In this document: in pieces, positions 12,042 to 23,832 of the stretch
Layout of the letters: each line of letters begins with the position of its first letter
Position numbering within the stretch: the stretch's first letter is position 1
NCBI GenBank assembly: GCA_029964075.1
Contig: CM057135.1
Span: 13,108,863-13,172,862, forward strand
Source of the DNA: Patiria pectinifera
Lineage: Eukaryota; Echinodermata; Asteroidea; Valvatida; Asterinidae
Length of the DNA: 64,000 nt
Reading direction: 5' to 3'
The notes under the pieces: model-generated
The model's input: only the letters and a program-made list of their open reading frames with translations
The model's database searches: none
Told to the model about the DNA's origin: nothing
Program-made: the position numbers and the translations under genes

Positions 12042-12469
12042 TGTAAAAGTAGACCTGACACAGGAACGAGGAGTGACATGCACAAGAACTGACATGCACA
12101 AAAACCAAATCTGCAATGAATGAGAATTAAATAAGGCTATAAGGACTAAAAATAAAGAAACAAATAGGCATATTCGTTTTATATAATTTTATGTCAACTT
12201 TTCATTGCTTAGGCCTATATTCTAGGCCTACGAAATTAGAAATTGGTGTAATTTAAACTGATTGACATTTGAAAGTGCAGTTTCCTCTCTGCAAATGCAT
12301 AAGCCTAATAACAGAACATCATTTTATGGGAAGCGCTAAAATTTGTTGGTGTGGATGTACCGTACATTGCATTTATACTGTAGATTATGTGCACTACACA
12401 TGGCCACGGCCACACGTGCGTGTGCCTAAATGTATAAAATCGTGCGACCTTTGACCGCCCACACAGTCA

Positions 12470-12605
12470 TTGACCCTGTAGTGATGTGTTATTAAAATGT
12501 GACCCACCATGTGTCATATTACTCATTATGTGACTCCTTATATGACCCATAATGTGTCATTTTACACACTATGCGAGTCCTACATGCTCGAACATAGCCT
12601 AGCTA
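12470..12605. repeat. right subterminal repeat cluster, inner part
   Basis: Alternating TGTGACCCAC, TGTGTCATATTACTC, TGTGACTCC, TATGACCCATAATGTGTCA and TTTACACACT motifs lie about 430 bp upstream of the transposase start. They resemble the TGACNCA theme of the left array. They also resemble the TGTCA/TGACCC motif of the second EnSpm element at 33-48 kb. Confidence 0.65.
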
Positions 12606-13114
12606 GCCTAGGTCAGGCTAATTAAGTGGGAGTTGTTCAGGTTTTGTTTTACTTTCAGATGTTAGTGTATAGACCTTACGGAAACCCCTAATACATGTAA
12701 TAATGTCAACGAAGGGCCCCGACCGGCTGGGAGAATTGTCCCGTTACGCCAAGACTCCAAACACTAAACGGAGACCAGTATTATTTATGTTGGATACTCG
12801 ACGAACATCATGAGTTTCTCCATAGTGTAACAGTTACATAGAGTGCAAATAGTCATTTGCTTCGAAGATAATAATTATAGTGTTCTTAATCCGAATCTGA
12901 AGCATAATGTTACATGATTAAGCCCTAGTACTAGTACTAGCCAACTGTATACTATCAGAACCGCTAACCACAAAGACCATGCTAAGACCAACGCAAAAAG
13001 TCATGCTCATCATGATCACAGATCATGCATCACGAGATCAAAACAAATTCGTTTCTAAATTCCAGGCCTAATTGAGCATGTTGAAAAGTAGCGACACATG
13101 TTGAAATCTTAACA

Positions 13115-13138
13115 TGGAGAGAGAGAGAGAGAGAGAGA
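13115..13138. repeat. (GA)n microsatellite
   Basis: About eleven GA dinucleotides in a row lie in the upstream region of the EnSpm transposase. Confidence 0.9.
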
Positions 13139-13539
13139 ACTAAATAAACCCTTACCTACGAATGATGGCAGGCGCAGGCTATAATTTAGCAAAGCTTGCT
13201 CAGTCCGATCCGGCAGTAGGTCGATTGCGATGGTACACGGTACACCCGCGTCAGCTAGCTAGCTATCATATCTGTGATCGATGTCTGAAAACTAGTGCAT
13301 ATTGCATATGCATGCATGTGCAGCATGCATCGCATCCGTTCTCGCAGGACGACCACGTGACTATACGACAAAGCACTGTAGTCTCCTTTCAAGGAAACTT
13401 CATGCGTGTTAACCTTGCACTTGCACACGATACCCGAGTCTGCACGTTGACTCCTAACATTTTACATCTTTACGTGAGACTATCACAACAAAATTTACGC
13501 GGGAATAGTCTTGACGCACTTGCATCATCAGCCTAGCCT

Positions 13540-13975
13540 ACGCTAAACCTACCTAGGCGTGAGTTATTTGACAACGCTTAATGCATAAGTCTGACACACA
13601 TTTCAGTCAACCTAGTTGGACCAACCAACGTTAAACATAGGCGTGAGTCATTTAACAACGTAAGTGCATAAGTCTGACACACTTGGTAGGTAAGGAAAAT
13701 GTACACAATATGCATGCGCTATCTTACATTGCAAGTGCGTCGGACTTACTATCATAATGCATTCAAGTACTCAGACAGAAAAGTATATCATTGTCATACT
13801 CTTCTTGCGTTTTAAGAGGAATTACGCACGATGAGTGAAGTTACACACACTACCAGGTTAGTAGATATGTTACTAAGCAAATGTAGGTTTTTTGATGCAC
13901 TTGGCAAATAACACTGACGCACTTGACAGATAACACTGTCGCACTCGCTGCTTGAACGATACTTCGTTACCACCA
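13540..13975. repeat. right subterminal repeat cluster, outer part
   Basis: Repeated GCGTGAGTYATTTRACAACG followed by TGCATAAGTCTGACACAC occurs at 13558 and 13640. After this come GTGCGTCGGACTTAC, CGATGAGTGAAGTTACACACAC, GATGCACTTGGCAAATAACACT and GACGCACTTGACAGATAACACT. These are variants of the TGACNCACTT/GTGAGT theme of the left array, supporting a single element spanning 2.4 to about 14-15 kb. Confidence 0.65.
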
Positions 13976-14169
13976 AGATATCAAAATACACACAAGGGCG
14001 GGTCAGATGATCAACATATGATGCGTTTTAATCTGATATACACACCTCTTTCTGCGTTTTTAGCTAAAATACACACTTCAAGCCTGCCACCGTTTTTTGT
14101 GTGTGTGTATATAAGAATGCACGGAACAAAGGGAGTTCAAACGATTTGTTTATTTGCAAACGTGAAGTA

Positions 14170-15041
14170 GAAAGTTTATAAAAACATTCAACCATTTTTT
14201 AGGCATTTTACTTTGCCAATGTGCTGGGTAGGAAATTTTACCAACTTTCTGAGAAATTTATTTTCTGAAAAACGTTGGGCAGGAATTGTATCCAATGTTT
14301 GTGGAAACTATTTTTGCAATGATCCGTCCACTTTATTCACCGTTGGTTTTTAAAGAAACAAGAAACCTGCCTTAGTTTTAAATCAAACTAAAATTCCTCA
14401 TTGTACTTATGTTTATATTCAACATTACAATACAGGAGACATTAAATGGCAATCCAAACGATTTCTGTATAACTGTCACTTATGCTTGTATCGGCTTCCT
14501 CGTGTACCGTGATGGCAACACGTACATAATTATGGGCCTAGCATTTGCTATGGGCCTAACTCCATGATGCGACGATTATCATTCTGAATGAACTCATACA
14601 TAAAAGTCATCTCAGCTTCTTAATTGAAAACACGAAAACTGATTTCTTACCCAAATATGTGCCACTCAGGTCCGACAGCCTACATTGTCTTAACGAATCT
14701 TCCGCCTCCGTTACTAATTTCGCGAGCTAAAAATGATGATAAATGGCCGGCCGGCCCATAACACTGCACTGCAAAGTGAGCAAAAAGTGCCCTCTATCGT
14801 GTCAACATTCCCAACATTTTGGGATAAGGAGATACTTTGCTCAACATTTTAGTAAGTTTACCAAACCATAAAATAGATACCCAATAAATGGACAACGTTT
14901 GCCCAAATCATAGAGATTATGATTTAACCAATGTTGGTCAACATGCTTTTTTACCCAATGGGGAATTATATCCATTTGTTGAGGTAAAATTGCCCAACAA
15001 ATTTTTGCCCAGCCCGCATTTACCCAGCATTTTTAACAGTG
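14170..15041. repeat. EnSpm-type terminal region ending in CAGTG
   Basis: Degenerate copies of TTTACCAA/GCCCAAC/TTGGGTAAA recur through this stretch in both orientations (GTGCTGGGTAGGAAATTTTACC, CCAACATTTTGGG, AAATTGCCCAACAAATTTTTG). The stretch closes with GCATTTTTAACAGTG at 15041. Reversed, this is CACTG plus subterminal repeats, the hallmark of a CACTA terminus. The motif differs from the TGAGT theme further left, so this may be the outer end of element 1 or a separate short element. The middle (14340-14810) shows nothing recognisable. Confidence 0.6.
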
Positions 15042-15194
15042 TAGCTTTATAGTAAATGATAGCAATATTCGAGTATTTGCAGTTTTGGCTATTATCATCA
15101 TATCGTTTAATCTATCGTTTTACACCTACGAAAACCTTTGCTATCGTAACAAAGTTGCAAAAGCTACAACAAAATTAAATTCGTTTCTAATTAA

Positions 15195-15728
15195 ATGGAG
15201 GACCTAAAACTTGCTTTAACGAACGAACAAGATCACAACGCAGAACATAAAGATCGTTTGTGCGGTGTCGTAGCAGCCGGAAACTCTAGAAAGTACTTGG
15301 GAAAGGAATACACCGTTAAACATATCGAAGCTCTTGACAGTAAAGAACTCGAAAAGCTGTATCATCTGTACGAAACTAAATTTGGAAATGAAATTGTTCA
15401 AACTGTTGGTAAATACACTTTAAGTCTATTTTCGCGAGTGTTATCCGTTGTTACACCCGTACAAGTTTTAGGATATAACGTCACTATAGATTCTGAAGAA
15501 GAACTCACCAACGACTTGAGTTCTGATCATATTATAAGCTCGAGTATGGCTGGTATGTTGAGTGACGTTTGTTACACAAAACATTTGATATTTAATAAAC
15601 CTAATATAATAAATGGAAGATCAGAAAGCAGCGACAGCAACGCCTGCAGCTCATTCAGCAGAGACAGAGACACCCCAACCGATAAAAACAACGCCATCAC
15701 CGTCGGTAACGAGAGTGACCAAGACTAA
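15195..15728 (+). CDS. virus-like element gene A, conserved unknown protein (177 aa)
   Basis: This 177-residue ORF begins about 150 bp after the EnSpm terminus. It is rich in charged residues at the N-terminus. Visible landmarks are KYLGKEYTVKHIEALDSKEL, then KLYHLYETKFGNEIVQTVGK, a hydrophobic central part (LSLFSRVLSVVTPVQVL) and an acidic, Ser-rich tail. I remember this architecture as a family of uncharacterised proteins in cnidarian, lancelet and mollusc genomes. It is encoded there near the other genes listed here and a protein-primed DNA polymerase. Its function is unknown to me. The next ORF overlaps its 3' end by about 115 bp in another frame, which is either a true gene overlap or a frameshift in one gene. 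The body of the ORF looks undamaged. Confidence 0.6.
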   Translation: MEDLKLALTNEQDHNAEHKDRLCGVVAAGNSRKYLGKEYTVKHIEALDSKELEKLYHLYETKFGNEIVQTVGKYTLSLFSRVLSVVTPVQVLGYNVTIDSEEELTNDLSSDHIISSSMAGMLSDVCYTKHLIFNKPNIINGRSESSDSNACSSFSRDRDTPTDKNNAITVGNESDQD

Positions 15729-15792
15729 AAATACTAAACGAATTAAGCAGGGTAAAGCTTTAGCCGAGCACAAGAGACAGATGAAATTAAAA
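15613..15792 (+). pseudogene. virus-like element gene B, 5' part only
   Basis: This ORF starts at an ATG inside gene A, one frame over. It encodes a Thr/Pro-rich N-terminus followed by a strongly basic motif NTKRIKQGKALAEHKRQMKL. A short basic motif of this kind, which I recall as a recurring feature of small membrane proteins in the same virus-like family, would normally be followed by a transmembrane segment. Here the sequence runs at 15793 into CTAG and the hairpin of the Helitron-like insertion. The codons after that, up to the stop near 15837, belong to the repeat, so the C-terminus is lost. Confidence 0.55.
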
Positions 15793-16640
15793 CTAGAAAT
15801 GTGTTTGTGGACAAACACAGCTGTTTCGGATATTTGAAATACTCTGTGCATATGATGAACACTTGATGACGTCACTTTAAATGTTATCTATAACACAGCA
15901 CATTATACGTAAAGTTACGTACAGCCAAATCGAAAATATAGATATAGACCTTTAATAGAAAAAAATATGCCCCTTTAATGGACGTCACATGACATGTGGT
16001 GACGTCACTTCAACTTTCATCTGTAACACACCCCTGTGTATGTGCATACCAAGTTTCCACCCAATCGGACTTGTACTTCAGAAGTTATAGCGATTTGAAA
16101 AATGCACGTTTAATATGATGTCACGTGACACATGATGACGTCATCGTTACGAAAATCATCAGGACCATCTTTGGCTGCTGGTCTAAGTGTCTGCCAAGTG
16201 TAAAGTCAATCAGACATATGAAAGTGCTAAAGTGTGTGGTTTGAAGAAACACGTGTACATGTACAAAACCTTTGTTGAAAATGCATCTTTAATGTGATGT
16301 AACTTGACACCTGATGACTGTACGATCACGAATTTCTTCTAGGAGCATCTGTTGGTGGTGATTTTAGTATGAACTAAGTCTGAAGTTCATCAGATTTACA
16401 AAAGTGCCCAAATTGGAGTGTTTTAAAACGTGTACAAAACATATGGGGAAAAATGCATCTTTAATGTGACGTAACCCGACACCTGATGACGTCATGATCA
16501 CAATTTTCGTCTAGGACCATCTGAGGGTGGTGGTCTAAGTATGTACCAAGTCTCATGTCGATGGGGTTTACGAAAGTGCCAAAGTGGACTGGTAGAAGAA
16601 AAACGTGTACAAAACCTATGGAAAAAAGTGGAAAAATAAG
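15793..16640 (-). repeat. HINE-like unit body, type 1 (first copy)
   Basis: This unit begins with the CTAG/hairpin end and carries ~150-180 bp sub-repeats. Each has a CACCTGATGACGTCA word, a GGACCATCTGNGGGTGGTGGTC block, an AAGTCTGAAGTCGATCGGATTT block and AAACGTGTACAAAACATATGG. The part from 15840 to 16400 is duplicated at 23380-23632 and 26866-27400, where the LINE splits it. Confidence 0.75.
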
Positions 16641-16649
16641 AAGAAAAGT

Positions 16650-17880
16650 AGAGATCTATGTCTGTTTGCAACAGAACATAGGGCTTTTCCGCATTATGAT
16701 TTTTTTTTTATCAATAATACGTCCCGGACTATGCATGAACATAAAATCTGTCAAAGTTAGCCGAAAATCGGCTAAAACGGTCACTGTGGACAGGATTTGA
16801 CCTCGGCAACATGTGCGCCGCGGGCTGACTGACATACGATATGTACTACGTACGTGCATGTACATGTACACATTGTGGACGTCCTGTGCATGTTTTATAG
16901 CAGAGGTATTGTCAACCTGAAGTTCTAAGCGTGCGCAGGGCATGTCCGAGTTTGCTTATTGCCTCGAAGCTTTAAAATGTTTAGACCTACCCTTAAATCA
17001 ACAATTTAAGTAAAAACTAATTTAAAAACTGCCATGGTTGATTTTTCAGGAATTTTCAAAAGAAAAAGGGTCTTTTCATTATAACTTCCGGTCTGATAAC
17101 GTCATCTGCCTAAAACTTCGCACAGGTCATCATATACACCACATTTAGGCAATTCCGACAAACTTTGTTACAGACATCTATTCAAAATACATTTTTGAAA
17201 AATTTCAACCTGTCGCTAGAGGGCGCTCGAAGAGTGCATGACGTCATCGGTAGATGATTTGAAGAATACTATCGGCCAAGAGACTAACACCGTTAAAAGC
17301 AAGTTCATATCTATTACCACTTTTAAAAATAAGCCACTTCCGGTTTTGGCCTTTTTCGACCGGAAGCAAGGGTCACGTGATTTCACGCACACTGAATGAA
17401 ATAAAGACCTCAACCTACTCTACCACTTGCCGGCAACAGAATGCTGCGGACGCGTACGGTTGATTTCTTATGCATTTTTAAATATTAAAAGTGCCACAAT
17501 TTAATTGCCTATAAATAAACACAGGATGACGTCATCATGACGTTATCATTCCGCAATGTTGTTTGAATTAGGGTCTTTGCTTGGATAAAGAGTGGTGTAA
17601 ATGAATTATTGGCAAAGAGTCGAAAATGCCCTTTGAAAAGCGACAATTTTTTTTAAATTTCTGTGTACAAAGTCTATGGGAAAAATTAAATATTCAAAAA
17701 TCTATAATAAATTAGTCGATGACGTCGCCATGACGTCAATCTTCGGGACACATCTTTGCTATAGGGACTATGCCTATGCCAACTTTGAATGATGTCTGAC
17801 AACGATTAATACCAAAAGTGGCGTGTAGAAAAAACGTGTACAAAGTCTATGGGATTTAGGCGACAAAAAAGAAGAAAGAA
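16650..17880 (-). repeat. HINE-like unit with GGGCTTTTCCGC end (copy 1 of 3)
   Basis: The unit starts with the hairpin CTATGTCTGTTTGCAACAG..CATAG and then GGGCTTTTCCGC. The ~1.2-kb body contains GGTCACTGTGGACAGGATTTG, CCTGTCGCTAGAGGGCGCTC and GAATGAAATAAAGACCTCAA. Near-identical bodies lie at about 19010-20130 and 28460-29560. The inverse of its end word (GGAAAAGCC) occurs at 20346-20355, suggesting that this unit originally ran to there and has others nested in it. Confidence 0.75.
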
Positions 17881-17883
17881 AAA

Positions 17884-20315
17884 CTAGAGCTGTATGTCTG
17901 TTTGCAAACAGAACACAGGGCTTTTTCGCATTTTACAAATATTTGTTTCTTTTGTCCTTTTGCAGTCACTTTTCAGAGTGCTTCATGCAGTTAAAGGTTG
18001 TTCAAAACGCTTAGAATAATTCCTAAAGTATAATTTTATCAAATGATATCACTTGCCCTGCAATGAAGTCATTTTTAAGACTCTTCTCAATGCACATTTT
18101 GTCATTGTGATTTTGGTTTGAACCAAGTTTAATGTCAATCCGATGAAAGAAAGTGTGCAATTTGTGGAAGCAGAATAAAATTTTAAATATCTAAAAATTA
18201 TCAAAACCAAACGATGACATCATCGTGACGTAACTTTAAACTTTGTATACTTGTACCATTATTTACCTACCCACTAAGTTTCATGACAGTCAGGCCTTTC
18301 CTGATATGTGTTTGAAAAATCGAATTTTTATGACGTCATAATGATGTCAGATATTTTTTTCAAAATTTTGTGCAAATACCTTTTACCTAACAGACCAAAT
18401 ACACAAAGAATTTTGAATTTTGCATGTTACGTTCATGAGATATGGCTAAAAGGTCATCATGGCGTCACCTAATTTTGTTTTACCTATAACACATCCCAGT
18501 CTAGCCAAATACCAAGTTTCAACCCAATCAGACCTACAGTTCTGTAGATATAGGACTTCATAATATGCACGTAAATTTTCAAAAATCAATTAAAAAAATT
18601 GGGTGATGACGTCATCATGACGTCATTGTCTTGGCATAATTTTTGTATGAGGGTCTTCCTTGGCTGTAACATTGATGACGATTCCAGATCTCCAAGGTAT
18701 AGAAATGGTGGCTTGAACACGTGTACAAAGTTAAAGTTAACGGGCTAAAGAAAATCCCACTGCAGAAAAATTGCACCTTTAAATTTGTAATTTGCCTTTG
18801 AACTGAACATTTTTATGAAATATTACTTGATATTCTGACCCTTAGGAATATGTTCAATCGAATGACAGCGCGAAAAAAAATACGATTTCTCTTTCCTTCT
18901 CATTGTAATTCTCGGCTGAAGTTCAGAACTACTCAGTATATCAGTGTTGTATAGGAAAAGACTTGTGGAAAATCCCACTGCAGAAAAACTGCACCTTTAA
19001 ATACATAACATAGGGCTTTTCGGCATTATGATTTTTTATTACACGTCCCTGACTATACGCACGCATGAACATAAAATCTGTCAAAGTTAGCCGAAAATCG
19101 GCTAAAACGGTCACTGTGATGTGGACAGGATTTGACCTCGGCAACACGTGCTCTGCAGGCTGACTGACATGCGATGTATGTGCGTAACTACGTGTATGTA
19201 CATATAGACGTTCTGTGCATGTTTTAGAGCAGAGGTATTGTCAACCTGAAGTTTTAAGCGTGCACAGGGCATGTCCGAGTTCGCTTATTGCCTCGAAGCT
19301 TTGAAATCTTTTAGACCTACCCTTAAATCGACAATTAAAGTAAAAACTAACATAAAAACTGCCATGGTTGATTTTTCAGGAATTTTCAAATGAAAAAGGG
19401 TCTTTTTATTATAACTTCCGGTCTGATGACGTCATTCGCCTAAAACTTCGCACATGTCTTAAGTGGGTCAAGGTCATTATATACACCAATATTTAGGCGA
19501 TTCCGACAAACTTCGCCACAGACATCTATTCAAAATACATTTTTGCAAATTTTCAACCTGTCGCTAGAGGGCGCTCGAAGATTGCATGACGTCATTGGTA
19601 GATGATTTAAAGAAAACTTTTAGCTAAAACACTAACACCGTTAAAAGCAAGTTCATATCTATTACCATTTTTAAATAATAAGCCACTTCCGGTTTTGGCC
19701 TTTTTCGACCGGAAGCAAGGGTCACGTGATTTCACGCACACTGAATGAAATAAAGACCTCAATCTACTCTACCATTTGCCGGCAACAGAATGCTGCGGAC
19801 GCGTACAGTTGATTTCTTATGCATTTTTAAATATTAAAAGTGTCACAATTTAATTGCCTATAAATACACACCGGATGACGTCATCATTACGTCATCATTA
19901 CACAATGTTGTTTGAATAAGGGTCTTTGCTTGGACAAAGATTGGTGTAAATAAATTACTGGCAAAGAGTCAAAAATGGCCTTTGAAAATCGACAATTGTT
20001 TTTTAATTTCTGTGTACAAAGTCTATGGGAAAAATTAAATATTCAAAAATCTATAATAAATTAGTCGATGACGTCACCATGACGTCAATCTTCGGGACAC
20101 ATCTTTGCTATAGGGACTATGCTAATGCTAACTTTGAATGATGTATGATAAAGATTAATGCCAAAAGTGGAGGCCAGAAAAAACGTGCACAAAGTCTATG
20201 GCATTTGAAGTGGAACAAAAAGAAGAAGAAGAAGAAGAAGAAGAAGAAAGAAAAAAAAAAACCAGAACAAAAAGAAAAGCTTTTTCGCAATTTTGCGAAA
20301 AAGCCAAAAAATGAG
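17884..20315 (-). repeat. HINE-like unit with CTAG, CTGTTTGCAAACAG hairpin and CTTTTTCGC end
   Basis: CTAG at about 17883 is followed by a short spacer, the perfect palindrome CTGTTTGCAAACAG and then GGGCTTTTTCGC. The inverse GCGAAAAAGCC lies at about 20296-20312, within GCTTTTTCGCAATTTTGCGA. The body has repeated phrases AAGTTTCAACCCAATC and paired TGATGACGTCATCATGACGTCA words, and includes the second copy of the ~1.2-kb body (19010-20130). Confidence 0.6.
20221..20252. repeat. (AAG)n microsatellite
   Basis: About nine AAG triplets lie in the A-rich segment that separates hairpin units. They are followed by two compact hairpins made of CTTTTTCGC and CTTTTCCGC words and their inverses (20279-20355). 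Confidence 0.85.
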
Positions 20316-20359
20316 AACAAAAACAAAGGCTTTTCCGCAACTTTTCGGAAAAGCCAAAA

Positions 20360-23337
20360 CTAGAAATGTGTTTGTGGACAAACACAAGCTGTTTCGACTG
20401 TTACATTATTTGACAAGGACATGAGATTATGACGACTATTAGTGCATGCAAAGTTTAAACCGAATCGGACGAATAGTTGCGGAGATAAAGGGCTTTAAAA
20501 GATGCAAGGTTAGGGCGCCCTCACATGACAACCACAGAAGTGATACTGTCGTCACCGATATTTTCACATTTACACTTCCCAATATGAGGGCATTCAAAGT
20601 TTCAACGCAATGGGACCCATGCCTACAAAGATATAGGGCTGCAAATGATGCTATGTTAGGGCGTCCTCACATGACAGCTAATGACGTCGCGATGACGTCA
20701 CCTATATTGCCACACGAAACACACCCTAATGTGAGGGCATGCAAAGTTTCAACGCAATCAAACCCATACTTGCAAAGTTACAGGGCTGCAACAAATGCAA
20801 AATTAGGGCGCCCTCACATGACACCTGATGACGTCAACATGACGAAAACCTTATAGGACCATCTGCGGTTGGTGTGTCTGCCAAGTCTGAAGTCAATCAG
20901 ATCTATGAAAGTGCCAAAATGTACTGATTGAAGGAAAACGTGTACAAAACCTATGGAGTAAAAATGCACCTTTAATGTTACGTAACCTGACACTTGATGA
21001 CGTCATGATGGCGAATTTCGTCTAGGACCATCTGTGGGTGGTGGTCCAAGTATGAATTAAGTTTAAAGTCGATCGGATTTACGAAGATGCCAAACTGGAG
21101 TGTTTTAAAACGTGTACAAAACATATGGGGAAAAATGCATCTTTAATGTGACGTAACCCGACACCTGATGACGTCACGATCACAAATTTTGTCTAGGACC
21201 ATCTGTGGGTGGTGGTCTAAGTATGTACCAAGTCTGAAATCAATCGGATTTTAAAAAGTGGCAAAGTGGATTGGTAGAAGAAACGTGTGTTAAACCTATG
21301 GAGAAAAGTCTGAAAAAGGGGGGAAAAAAAAGAAACTAGAAATGTGTTTGTGGACAAACACAAGCTGTTTCGGATATTCAAAATACTCTGTGCACGTGAT
21401 GAACAATCAGTGACGTCACTAAAAATGTCATCTATAACAGCACATTATTCGTACATGTCAAGTTATAACCAAATCGAACATATAGGTCTGTAAATATAGG
21501 CCTATAAAGAACAAAATGACCCTTTAAGGGACGTCACATGACATTTGATGATGACATCACTTGAATTTTCATCTATAACACATTTCGGCATTGATACGAT
21601 CACGAATTTCTTCTAGGACCATCTGTGGGTGGTAGTCAAGTCTAACGTCGATCGGATTTACAAAAGTGTCAAAGTACATGTAGAGTGTTTTCAAACGTGT
21701 ACTAACCCTATGGGAAAAATGCATCTTTAATGTGATGTAACCCAACACCTGATGACGTCACGATCACAAATTTCTTCTAGGACCATCTGTGGGTGGTGGT
21801 CTAAGTATGTATCAAGTCTGAGGTCGATCGGATTTACGAAGGTGCTAAAGTGGAGTGTTTTAAAACGTGTACAAAACATATTGGGAAAAAGCCATCTTTA
21901 ATTTGAAATAACCCAACACCTGATGACGTCATGATCACAAATTTTTCTTGGACCATCTGTGGGTGGTGGTCTAAGTATATATCAAGTCTGAGGTCGATCG
22001 GATTTACGAAGGTTGGAAAGTGGAGTGTTTTAAAACGTGTACAAAACGTATGGGGAAAATGCATCTTTAATGTAAAGTAACCCGACACGTGATGACGTCA
22101 CGGTCACGAATTTCTTCTAGGACCATCTGTGGGTGGTGGTCTAAGTATGTACCAAGTCTGAACTCGATCGGATTTCAAAAAGTGCCAAAGTGGACTGGTA
22201 GAAGAAACGTGTATAAAACCTATGGAGAAAAAGTCTGAAAAAGGAGAAGAAATAAAAAGAAACTAGAAATGTGTTTGTGGACAAACACAAGCTGTTTTGG
22301 ATATTTGAAATACTCTGTGCATGTGATGAACAATTAGTGACATCACTACAAATGTCACCTATAAACGCAGCACATTATACGCACATATCAAGTTACAACC
22401 AAAATGGAACATATAAATCTGTTGATATAGGCCTTTAATAGAAAAGTGCCCCTTTAATGGATGTCACATGGCATTTGATGATGCCATCACTTGAATTTTC
22501 ATCTGTTACACATCCAGTTATGAGTACATATCAAGTAACAATCCAATCAGACCTATGGGTCTTTAGATATAGGTCTTAGAAATTGCCCTTTACATGTTAT
22601 GTGACGTACGTCACATGACATGTGATGACGTCATGATGACGTCACTTCAATTTCCATCTGTAACACAACATCGGGAACCATCTTCGGCTGCTGGTCTTAG
22701 TGTCTGCCAAGTCTTAAGTCAATCAGATATGAAAGTGCCAACGTGTATGGTTCGAAGAAAAACGTGTACAAAACATATGGGGAAAATGTGCATCTTTAAT
22801 GTGACGTAACCTGACACCTGATGACGTCACGATCACGAATTTCTTTTAGGACCATCTGTGGGTGGGAGTCTAAGTGTGTACAAAGTCTAAAGTCGATCAG
22901 ATTCATGACAGTGTCAAAGTAGAGTGTTTTAAAACGTGTACAAACCCTATGTGGAAAACTGCATCTTTAACGTGACGTAACGTTACACCTGATGACGTCA
23001 CGATCGCGAATTTCTTCTAGGACCATCTGTGGGTGGTGGTTTAAGTACGTACCAAGTTTAAAGTTGATCGGATTGATGAAAGTGCCAAAGTAGACTGGTA
23101 GAAGAAAACCGTGTACAAAACATATGGGGGAATGACTGAAAGAGGAGAAGAAAAAAAAGGAAAAAAAAATCTTAACGAAAACAAGAGCTGTTTCGGTGTG
23201 TCACCGAAACAGCTAAAAAAAAAACCTTAACGAAAACAAGAGCTGTTTCGGTGTGTACACCGAAACAGCTAAAAAAAAATCTTAACGAAAACAAGAGCTG
23301 TTTCGGTGTGTACACCGAAACAGCTAAAAAAAACTAG
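20360..23337 (-). repeat. tandem type-1 HINE-like units (ends at 20360, 21335, 22263, 23334)
   Basis: The same end, CTAG plus AAAT plus GTGTTTGTGGACAAACAC plus AAGCTGTTTCGG, recurs at 20360, 21335, 22263 and 23334, spacing units of about 930-1070 bp. Each unit contains several ~170-bp sub-repeats with CACCTGATGACGTCACGATC and closes in an A-rich tract (TCTGAAAAAGGAGAAGAAAT). The third is followed by three palindromes at 23186-23325. Confidence 0.8.
23186..23325. repeat. three tandem palindromes of the type-1 end word
   Basis: Palindromes at 23186-23214, 23241-23270 and 23296-23325 have arms AGCTGTTTCGGTG and CACCGAAACAGCT. A-runs and the phrase CTTAACGAAAACAAG separate them. The same palindrome with the same leader is at 29791-29820, and a shortened one at 29729-29749. 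They look like minimal units in which the two inverted end words meet with almost no body. Confidence 0.85.
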
Positions 23338-23832
23338 AAATGTGTTTGTGGACAAACACAAGCTGTTTCGGATATTTGAAATACTGTGCATATGATGAAC
23401 ACCTGATGACGTCACTTTAAATGTTATCTATAACACAGCACATTATACGTACATATCAATTACCGTACGTACAGACAAATCGAACATATTGATCCTTTAA
23501 TAGAAAAAAATAGGCCCCTTTAATGGATGTCATATGACATCGGTAACGTCACTTCAACTTACATCTGTAACACATCCCTGCGTATGTGCATACCAAGTTT
23601 CCACCCAATCGGACTTGTACTTCAGAAATCAAATCAAATCAAATCACATTTATTTCCTCTTCATGACAGAAATGAAAAAGTAAAATAAGTACTTAAACAT
23701 ATAAAGGCCACTAGAGGTGGCAAAACCTTAAAAGCATAGCTTGTATCAGGCATGCCATTACATATACACAAAACAGACGAATAATAACAGAAACAAAAAA
23801 AAATTAAAAACAAAGACTAATTACACACATGT

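Larger units (their letters stand above)
2396..15041 (-). mobile_element. EnSpm/CACTA-like DNA transposon (element 1)
   Basis: The element is defined by three things. It has an EnSpm-type transposase ORF on the minus strand (9579-12116). It has a spliced SAMD3-like second gene on the same strand (4541-9507). Dense subterminal repeats built on TGAGTAA/TGACTCA/TGACACACTT lie at both sides (2396-2925; 12470-12600 and 13540-13970). The right limit is set at a TTTTTAACAGTG string ending at 15041, which read on the minus strand is the canonical CACTG start. The left end is approximate. The last ~870 bp (14170-15041) uses a different subterminal motif, so it could be a separate element. Inside are tandem repeats, a SINE and a G-tract. 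Confidence 0.6.

Noticed and set aside
12269..12454. Small plus-strand ORF beside the EnSpm transposase
   Set aside because: It has no motif and lies in the promoter-proximal region between the transposase and its subterminal repeats.
13162..13536. 124-aa plus-strand ORF
   Set aside because: It has no recognisable domain, lies between subterminal repeat clusters and is antisense to the expected upstream exons of the element 1 genes.
20117..20387. Phe-rich ORFs on the minus strand
   Set aside because: They translate an (AAG)n/A-rich tract and hairpin repeats and are not coding.
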